This document shows positions 1 through 5,300 of a stretch of DNA of 11,503 nt, piece after piece. The DNA is from Deltaproteobacteria bacterium (GTDB taxonomy: Bacteria; Myxococcota; B64-G9). The stretch covers positions 1-11,503 of the forward strand of contig JAUVAM010000040.1 of NCBI GenBank assembly GCA_030591745.1. The letters run 5' to 3'. The notes under the pieces were generated by a model. The model was not told where the DNA came from and made no database searches. It was given only the letters and a program-made list of their open reading frames with translations. The number at the start of each line of letters is the position of its first letter. Positions within the stretch are counted from its first letter, which is position 1. The position numbers were made by a program, and so were the translations under genes.

Positions 1-14
1 CATAAACACAATTA

Positions 15-46
15 GAGGTCGGGCGGGGGGGCGACCTCGTTTTTTT
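15..46 (+). terminator. Rho-independent terminator of an upstream off-window gene
   Basis: A 7-bp perfect stem GAGGTCG (15-21) / CGACCTC (32-38) encloses a 10-nt G-rich loop and is followed by a run of seven T (40-46). This is the textbook layout of an intrinsic terminator read on the + strand. It implies that a + strand transcription unit ends just left of the window. The loop is long and almost all G, which is slightly unusual, but stem and T-tract are clear. Confidence 0.8.
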
Positions 47-80
47 ATGGGCACAGCCAGCTTCTCGTCAGTCACTAAGC

Positions 81-175
81 AGCCCACCCAGATTTCCAGA
101 AGAAGGTGCTCCAGAAGAAGATGCTCCAGAAGAAGATGCTCCAGAAGAAGAGGCCAGGCACTTCGTGAGGGGCGG
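81..175. repeat. Intergenic repeat element, copy 1 of 3
   Basis: This stretch between the left-edge terminator and the 3' end of the minus-strand HTH gene carries three blocks. AGCCCACCCAGAT (81-93) also occurs at 1450-1462. A purine-rich CCAGAAGAAG array follows (96-150). The last block, 153-175, is identical over 23 bases to 6832-6854. The core here is degenerate (AGGCC where copies 2 and 3 read GGTGCC). The block ends 10 bp from the stop codon of the HTH gene. The half-palindromic GGCAC part and the multicopy intergenic placement suggest a REP-like element; that class assignment is inference. Confidence 0.65.
96..155 (+). repeat. 15-bp tandem repeat, about 3.7 units
   Basis: Units begin at 96, 111, 126 and 141: CCAGAAGAAGGTGCT, CCAGAAGAAGATGCT, CCAGAAGAAGATGCT, then a partial unit CCAGAAGAAGAGGCC. 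Units 2 and 3 are identical; unit 1 differs by one base. At copy 3 (6804-6834) two related units CCAGAAGAAGGTGCC occur with a 16-base period. The array looks like local amplification of the 5' part of the intergenic repeat. No coding role is apparent. Confidence 0.85.
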
Positions 176-185
176 TCTCGATGAG

Positions 186-506
186 CTATGCTGCGTTCAC
201 GGATACGGTCATCTCAATACCGGACTGTCTTAGTTGATCCTGTAGAGCCAAACGGACGAATTGGATTTCGCTGTGCTTCAGGATGCGTGCGAATCTGGCT
301 GCTCTGTCCGGGCTGACCAGGCGTCTGCCTTTTTCGATGTCGCAAACATGTGCGCGACCGAGGCCCAGCCGGCGACCCATCTCGGCTTGTGACCAGCCTT
401 CTGCTTGCCGAATTGCCAACAAGGCCTGCGCGAGCGAAAGCGGTCCGCCGGTCAGGGCTTCCAGGAATTCGTTTGCCCGTACGGGGCTGTTTCGTTTAAT
501 AGTCAT
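186..506 (-). CDS. Xre/Cro-type HTH regulator, orphan antitoxin-like
   Basis: A 106-residue DNA-binding protein with one helix-turn-helix of the Cro/C1 type at about residues 28-78. The core reads SQAEMGRRLGLGRAHVCDIE (39-58), with the usual SQ-x-E-x(5)-G pattern and the IEKG turn before helix 4. Size and architecture match antitoxins of type II toxin-antitoxin pairs, which bind their own promoter as dimers. The start is supported by GGAGGAGG just upstream of the ATG (reading the minus strand). The neighbouring upstream frame holds only a short C-terminal tail (496-579) that overlaps this start, so the gene may once have been the second cistron of a toxin-antitoxin operon. It could also be a free-standing regulator. 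DNA binding is near certain; the antitoxin role is inference. Confidence 0.85.
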   Translation of the reverse strand: MTIKRNSPVRANEFLEALTGGPLSLAQALLAIRQAEGWSQAEMGRRLGLGRAHVCDIEKGRRLVSPDRAARFARILKHSEIQFVRLALQDQLRQSGIEMTVSVNAA

Positions 507-579
507 GTTTGCTTACCTCCTCCACCGTCACGATCTCAAACGCTCCGCTGGACGAAACCGTGTAGATGGAGGTGGATTT
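496..579 (-). pseudogene. C-terminal remnant of a lost upstream partner (possible toxin)
   Basis: Reading the minus strand, an open frame of 27 codons runs from just after two adjacent stops (TGA TAG) to a TAA that overlaps the HTH gene start by 11 bases (ATGACTATTAA). The peptide ends AFEIVTVEEVSKHDY and is preceded by IYTVSSSG. It looks like the last beta-strands of a small folded protein rather than random translation. The overlap with the antitoxin-like gene is the geometry expected of a toxin-first type II operon. No start codon and no upstream continuation were found in that frame, so I read it as a 3' relic. I cannot name the family. The alternative is a chance open frame that merely contains the ribosome binding site of the HTH gene. 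Confidence 0.4.
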
Positions 580-748
580 CTATCACAGGCCAAGTGTACC
601 CCGCAGGGGGGTGCGCTGTCGAGCAGGTGAACACCTGCCCAATCGACGAAAATCAGAGGTTTCGTTTGTATTCAGGGAGCAAGAAGATCGGGCCACCAGC
701 CGCTAAGTGGCCGGCACCAAATTTTTGGATTTTTCGGGGCCTTTTTGA
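580..748. other. Non-coding, hairpin-rich intergenic stretch
   Basis: No convincing gene lies between the remnant and the toxin promoter. Three inverted repeats do. The first is ACCCC (598-602) / GGGGT (608-612). The second is a longer one, GTCGA-GCAGGTG (618-629) / CACCTGC (632-638), with TCGAC (643-647) after a 4-base bulge. The third is GGCCAC (691-696) / GTGGCC (707-712). The middle one contains a perfect 16-bp palindrome at 623-638 and could be an operator for the adjacent HTH protein. The stretch could also hold transcript ends or a degenerate mobile-element remnant. The sequence does not decide between these. Confidence 0.55.
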
Positions 749-778
749 TTGACAAAAAAATAGCCATATGGCTATAAT
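749..778 (+). promoter_or_regulatory. Consensus sigma70 promoter of the Gp49-type toxin-antitoxin operon
   Basis: A TTGACA box (749-754) and a TATAAT box (773-778) are separated by 18 bp, a perfect match to both consensus hexamers. The spacer is AT-rich. The -10 box ends only 5 bases before the ATG at 784, so the expected transcription start falls on or next to the start codon. The toxin mRNA would then be leaderless or nearly so. Such a strong promoter in front of a toxin gene needs tight repression, which fits the palindrome that overlaps the spacer and the -10 box. Confidence 0.85.
760..775. promoter_or_regulatory. Palindromic operator inside the promoter
   Basis: ATAGCCATATGGCTAT (760-775) is a perfect 16-bp palindrome. 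It lies in the promoter spacer and covers the first three bases of the -10 box. A dimeric HTH protein bound here would block RNA polymerase. The likely ligand is the Xre antitoxin encoded at 1127-1447, alone or with its toxin, as is usual in type II systems. The divergent HTH protein at 186-506 is a second possibility. Confidence 0.7.
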
Positions 779-783
779 TGCTT

Positions 784-1122
784 ATGAGGATTGCGTTCTA
801 CACCTCGGCATCTGGCAGGCGTCCGGTTGTCGACTACATCAAACGTCAGGCCAAAAAGGAGAGAGCCGGACTGATCGAGGCATTGGAGATGATCGAGATC
901 CATGGTTTTGACGCGCCTCGGATGAGCTTTCGACAGATCAAGGAAAAGCTTTGGGAAATCAAGCTCAAGAGAAGGCTTTCGCATCGAATTTTCTACCTTG
1001 TGATGCTGAAGGACGACATGGTGCTTTTGCATGCGTACCAGAAAAAATCTCAGAAAGCCCCGAAGAAAGAGATTGAGTTGGCGATGAAGAGGGCAAAGGA
1101 GATTTTGGAGCAGGGAGGATAA
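784..1122 (+). CDS. Gp49/HigB-type RelE-superfamily toxin (DUF891 family)
   Basis: This is a 112-residue basic protein of the phage-derived Gp49-like family. These are RelE/ParE-fold toxins that in studied members (HigB2, Tad and relatives) inhibit translation by cutting ribosome-bound mRNA. The family hallmark is in the C-terminal half: HRIFYLVMLKDDMVLLHAYQ followed by KKSQKAPKKEIELAMKRAKE, matching the usual RIFYF...LLHxFxKKTQKTP...EI.xAxxR. Length is typical. The ATG at 784 is preferred. An in-frame TTG at 778 overlaps the -10 box and would not be transcribed, and no Shine-Dalgarno sequence precedes 784, which fits a leaderless message. The antitoxin starts 4 bp after the stop. Activity and target are inferred from family; all hallmark residues appear intact. 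Confidence 0.9.
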   Translation: MRIAFYTSASGRRPVVDYIKRQAKKERAGLIEALEMIEIHGFDAPRMSFRQIKEKLWEIKLKRRLSHRIFYLVMLKDDMVLLHAYQKKSQKAPKKEIELAMKRAKEILEQGG

Positions 1123-1126
1123 GGCA

Positions 1127-1447
1127 ATGGGTAAGGGAAAGAAAACCTACGCAAAGGTCAAAGAGGTATTCAAAGAGGATTTCGAGGATCCTGAATTTAG
1201 GGTGCTGTTTGATGAAGAGCGGGCCAGAAGCGAGATTGCGATGGCTGTGACGAAGGCAAGAAAGGAAGCCGGGCTCACTCAGGCAGAGCTTGCGGAGAAG
1301 GCAGAAACAAAACAAAGCGTGGTTGCCCGTCTGGAATCTGGACGTGATACCCGCATGCCATCCCTTCCCTTGCTGTCTAAAATTGCCTTGGCCACCGGCA
1401 GGCGCTTGGTGCTTGATTTCGAAGAACTCAACAAAAAGACCGGATAA
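1127..1447 (+). CDS. Xre-family antitoxin of the Gp49/HigB-type pair
   Basis: A 106-residue protein with a Cro/C1 helix-turn-helix at about residues 40-95. The key segment is LTQAELAEKAETKQSVVARL (50-69), then ESG and a C-terminal ATGRRLVLDFEEL. The lysine- and acid-rich N-terminal arm (1-38) is typical of antitoxins partnered with Gp49-like toxins and probably wraps the toxin. It should neutralise the 784-1122 product and repress the shared promoter. GGGAGG at 1113-1118, inside the end of the toxin gene, supports the ATG at 1127. The order is toxin first, antitoxin second, as in higBA, unlike the antitoxin-first order of relBE. Pairing rests on the 4-bp gap and family knowledge. Confidence 0.92.
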   Translation: MGKGKKTYAKVKEVFKEDFEDPEFRVLFDEERARSEIAMAVTKARKEAGLTQAELAEKAETKQSVVARLESGRDTRMPSLPLLSKIALATGRRLVLDFEELNKKTG

Positions 1448-1449
1448 AT

Positions 1450-1507
1450 AGCCCACCCAGATGGGTGCAGAGAAGAGAAGAAGGTGCCAGGCACATAGTG
1501 ATGTGGG
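1450..1507. repeat. Intergenic repeat element, copy 2 of 3
   Basis: It lies tail-to-tail between the antitoxin (stop 1447) and the beta-barrel gene (stop codon begins 1551). AGCCCACCCAGAT (1450-1462) matches copy 1. AGAAGAAGGTGCCAGGCAC (1476-1494) matches copy 3 (6822-6840) over 19 bases. The first block here also forms a hairpin CACCC-AGAT-GGGTG (1454-1467). After the core, the arms CAC/GTG flank ATA, whereas copies 1 and 3 have TTC between the same arms. There is no clear T-tract, so this is not a standard terminator. The rest of the 103-bp gap (1508-1550) shows nothing. Confidence 0.65.
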
Positions 1508-1550
1508 GGGTTGGGCCGGTGGGCTTGGGGCTTTCGGGAGGCTCAAGGTT

Positions 1551-2105
1551 TCAGAAGCGGTAGCCTGTGAAGGCCGCGAAGTTGGCTCGGACGAGTTCGT
1601 CTCCGATGAGGCTGTCGGTGCGCAGGCCTAAGAAGATGTCGCCTGTGATGCGGATGTTGAAGCCCAGGCTTGAGGTGAAGGCGAGTTGGGAGCTGAGGCC
1701 GATTTTTTGATCTTCTTGGGTGCTTTGTTGGAGGCTTACGAGGTCCAATAAGCCGCCCATGCCCATCTGACAGAAAATCTCAAAATCTGGAAAGCTTAGC
1801 GCCCAGCGAATGGATAGCCCGGCGCTTACGGAATCTACTTGCTCGGCCTCTCCTCCCTTGGCCTGTGCCCAGCCCAGGCTGCCCAAAAGATAGAAGTTGT
1901 GTCCCAGGTGCCGGCCGAAGTCGCAGTTTAAAGCCGGACCCACGCCGTCCAAGGGGCCTCGATCTTTGAGGCTGTCTCGGACAGAGAGGCCTGCCGCGAT
2001 TTCGGCTAGATAGGCGGGTTGCTGGTAACGGGCTTGTTCGGTGGCGGTGGCGATAGAGGACAGGCAACACAGCAGACAACTCAGTCCCAGGATGATCCAT
2101 TTCAT
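1551..2105 (-). CDS. Small outer-membrane beta-barrel protein
   Basis: This is a 184-residue exported protein. Residues 1-21 form a signal peptide: a Lys2-Trp start, a hydrophobic core, then SIATA before TEQ. The mature part alternates hydrophobic and polar residues in strand-length blocks, for example HNFYLLGSLGWAQ, VSAGLSIRWALSF and GDIFLGLRTDSL. It ends in GYRF, with the C-terminal aromatic residue that acts as the BAM recognition signal. About eight strands fit, as in the OmpX/OmpA-type or OMP_b-brl families. Specific function is unknown. GGAGCGGG lies just before the ATG. The gene is divergent from the kinase, with 251 bp between the two start codons. The signal-peptide cysteines (10, 13, 14) do not fit a lipobox, so a lipoprotein is unlikely. 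Confidence 0.8.
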   Translation of the reverse strand: MKWIILGLSCLLCCLSSIATATEQARYQQPAYLAEIAAGLSVRDSLKDRGPLDGVGPALNCDFGRHLGHNFYLLGSLGWAQAKGGEAEQVDSVSAGLSIRWALSFPDFEIFCQMGMGGLLDLVSLQQSTQEDQKIGLSSQLAFTSSLGFNIRITGDIFLGLRTDSLIGDELVRANFAAFTGYRF

Positions 2106-2356
2106 TTCCCGCTCCCGTTCATGCCATCGGGTTCATGCCATCGCCATACAGTAAGGAAAGATGCAAATCGGAGGCCATCGGGTCAGTGTTGTGATTTCAG
2201 GTGCTTACGCTAAGGGAGGCTTTGGTTGGGGGACGGAAACTCAAAGGAACTACGGATTTTTGAGGGCGGATCGGACACAGTCACTGGTTTTCTTGGTTGT
2301 TCATGTTGTAGGCTGGCCGGACTTAACTGCTTGAGTTGTCTTTGGAGGGTTGCGCA
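2106..2356. promoter_or_regulatory. Divergent control region with a 13-bp direct repeat
   Basis: This gap separates the start codons of the barrel gene (minus) and the kinase gene (plus), so it must hold both promoters. A direct repeat GTTCATGCCATCG occurs at 2117-2129 and 2131-2143 (period 14). A partial third copy, GCCATCGGGT, lies at 2174-2183. These sit directly upstream of the barrel gene, where a transcription factor could bind as tandem half-sites. I found no convincing -35/-10 pair for either gene. The kinase has a good ribosome binding site, GGAGGG at 2344-2349. Confidence 0.5.
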
Positions 2357-5300
2357 ATGAGCGCCGAACGCGAGCTTCTGTTCGGGGTGCTGGCCGTGCA
2401 GTTGAATCTTGTACGCTCCGATCAAGCCATGGAGGCGGCCGCGGCCTGGGCCGTGGATCGCAATCGCTCCATGGCGGGGCGCCTGGTCGAGATCGGTGCC
2501 ATCAGCGAGGAGAGAAGGCGGCTGGTCGAAAAGTTGGTGGATGAGGCGGTCGACGCCTTCGACGGCGACGAGCGCAAGACCTTGAATACCTTCGGCGGTG
2601 ACGCCCTTCTGCTCAAGAGTTTCGGAGGCGCGGTCAAGCTTGACGAGTCAGGCCATGTCTCGGTGCCGCAAAGCGATGACTCGGACGATTCCGTGACGCA
2701 GTCCGTGACGCCGGAAGCCCCTGGTAGATACAGCCTTTCGGGATTGGGCAAGAAGACCGCGGCTGGAACCCAAAGCGGCGAGCTGGGCCGGGGCGGCATC
2801 GGCCGGGTCTTGCTGGCTCTGGATCAGCACCTCGGCAGGGAAGTGGCGCTCAAGGAGCTCCTGGTGGATACAGGTGCGCCCGACTTGTCGGCCGAAAGCC
2901 CGAAGATTTCGGCTGCCCTGGTGCGTTTTTTGAGGGAGGCCCGGGTCACCGGCCAGCTGGAGCATCCCAACATCGTGCCGGTCTACGAATTGGGACAGCG
3001 CAACGACGGGCGATTTTATTACACCATGAAGATCGTGCGGGGCAGGACCCTGGGGAAGGCCATGGCGGAAGCCCACAAGCCGGAAGAGCGCATGGCGCAA
3101 TTGCCCCACTTTCTGGCGGTCTGTCAGGCCATGGCATACGCCCATAGTCGCGGGGTGGTGCACCGAGATCTGAAGCCGGACAACGTAATGCTTGGGGCTT
3201 TCGGCGAGACGGTGGTGCTGGACTGGGGTCTGGCCAAGGTTTTGGGCACGGCGGATACGGCGGCCGACGAGCTGGATCAAGCATTACAGGACATTCGCGA
3301 GCTGGGGGCGGTCGAGACGGTGGCGGGCATGGCCATCGGTACGCCTCGCTACATGAGCCCGGAGCAGGCCGAGGGCCTGGTGGAGCAGATCGACAAGCGC
3401 TCGGACGTCTGGGGCCTGGGTGCCATGCTTTACGAAATGCTGACGGGCAAGGCGGCCTATTCGGGTGTGAACGCTTTCGAGGTCATCGCCAAGATCATGA
3501 CCGAGGATGCACCACCCATCGAGGGCGCACCGCCCGAACTGGCGGCGGTTGTGGAAAAGGCGATGGCTCGGGACCCGGACAAACGGTACGCCGATGCCGG
3601 GCAGTTGGCCGCGGAGGTCTCCGAGTATTTGTCCGGGGGGCGGGTGCGGGCATACCGTTATCGGGGTTTGGAACTGGCCATGCGATTCGTGCGTCGGCAC
3701 CGCGCCATGCTCAGTGTGGCGGTGGCGGCTTTGCTGGCGCTGCTGGTGTTGGGCGGGGTGGGCTATGTGCGCGTGCACTCGGAGCGGGACATCGCCGCCG
3801 GAGAGAGAGACCGTGCGATCCGCGCCGAAAAGTCCGCAACCAGCGAAAGAGATCGCGCAAAGGAGCACCTGGCCGAAGCCTTGACCGAGAAGGCCATCAA
3901 GGCCGGGGACACCACCGTGGCCCTGCAGTATGCGGCGGCTGCTCTGGCCTTACACGAAAACCCCAAGGCGCGAGGCGTGCTGCTCAGACATGGGCACAAA
4001 CCTCGACACAAGATGGCTTTTGATTATGGGCCCATGCGTTCGTGTATGAGTTTGGCGTTTTCTCCGTCAGGAGACAGGTTTGCCTGCACGGATGTGGATG
4101 GAATTTGGACCTGGGACCTTGCTTCCGGTGCGATGCGCGGCGTTATTTTGCCTGGGCAATATTCGTCCAACCTGGCCTGGCATCCGGAGGGGAGGGACCT
4201 GGCGGTGACGGATAAAGCAGGGGCTGTTTTTCTATGGAACCTGCAAGAAAAAGAAGTTGCCTGGAGGGCTGTGGTCGGCGCTAAGCCGGCCAGGGCTCTT
4301 GCATGGAGTGTTGATGGTTCATCCCTTGCAGTGGCTCTTGCCGGCGGGGGCTTGAGTGTTTTCTCCAAGGAAGGCGAGCTGCTTGCCGAATCACGGGCAA
4401 CTTGCGGTATTCCTTTTCAATGGCGCGCTCTGCCGGGCGGGGAGTGGTTGCTTGCCTGTGAGGGGGGGGCTGTTTTTCGGTGGGATGGACATCAAGGCAA
4501 GGCGGAGGAATTGGTGCCGGCATCGCCGACCAAGCGTTTTCTCGCTCTGGGGCCGGACGGGAAATCGAGGCTCCTGCAGGATGCCGAGGGTCGTCTGTGC
4601 GTCGAAGGCGAGGCTCGTCCCGCCGTAGAATGCCTCGTGGGCATGAAAGACCGGGTCGACACCGCCGCGTGGTCGGGGGATGGGATGAGCATGGCGCTGG
4701 GGCTGGCCGATGGGCGCGTTCTTCTTTGGCATATTGGGGACAACAGGCTTCTGAAATTGTCGGAATTGACCACCCCTGTGAGACATTTACAGTTTTCGGG
4801 CAATGGGGAGTGGTTGGCTGGCAGCAGCTCCATCTCTCTTCGTTTGTGGCGTCTTGACGATGCCGGTGCCGTAAGTGTTTTCGAAAGGAAGATGATGTGG
4901 CCGATCTCCCTGGTCGCGGATTCTGGAGGCCGGTTTTTTTGGATCGGGACTGGCTGGGGTGAGGTTTTGAAGTTTGACCCGCTTGCTTCGCGTGTGGTCG
5001 AGGTCTTCAGTTCGAGACTTCCCCCGGGGGAGATGAGCATTGCTGCTTTGATTGACGCGGGCTCCGAGCGCCTTGTCGCTTTGGAGTATTCGCGGAGCTC
5101 GGCAAAGGTTCGCGTGTGGGACAAGAAGCGCCAAGAGCCGCTCTATGAATTGGAGCTTGGTCCTGGAACGTGGTCGTGCCTTGCCTTCCACGAGGCCAGC
5201 GATCGGCTTGCCGTGGGAAGCGTCGATGGTCGATTACAGGTTTGGGCCTTGGCGAGTAGGCGAAAGATTTTTGAGACAAGCTGGGGCGAGCAGAAGTGGA

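Noticed and set aside
81..175. CRISPR-like array at the left-edge repeats
   Set aside because: The units are 15 bp and directly adjacent with no spacers, so this is a simple tandem repeat.
283..752. Two overlapping + strand frames of 115 codons across the HTH gene and hairpin region
   Set aside because: They mix antisense of the HTH gene with non-coding sequence, lack ribosome binding sites and look compositionally random.
2336..2356. Earlier TTG start for the kinase
   Set aside because: It has no ribosome binding site, whereas GGAGGG stands 7 bases before the ATG at 2357. The conserved N-terminal domain also begins there.
2648..3280. Open minus-strand frame of 210 codons opposite the kinase domain
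   Set aside because: The + strand frame carries all kinase motifs in order. The antisense peptide has no recognisable features.
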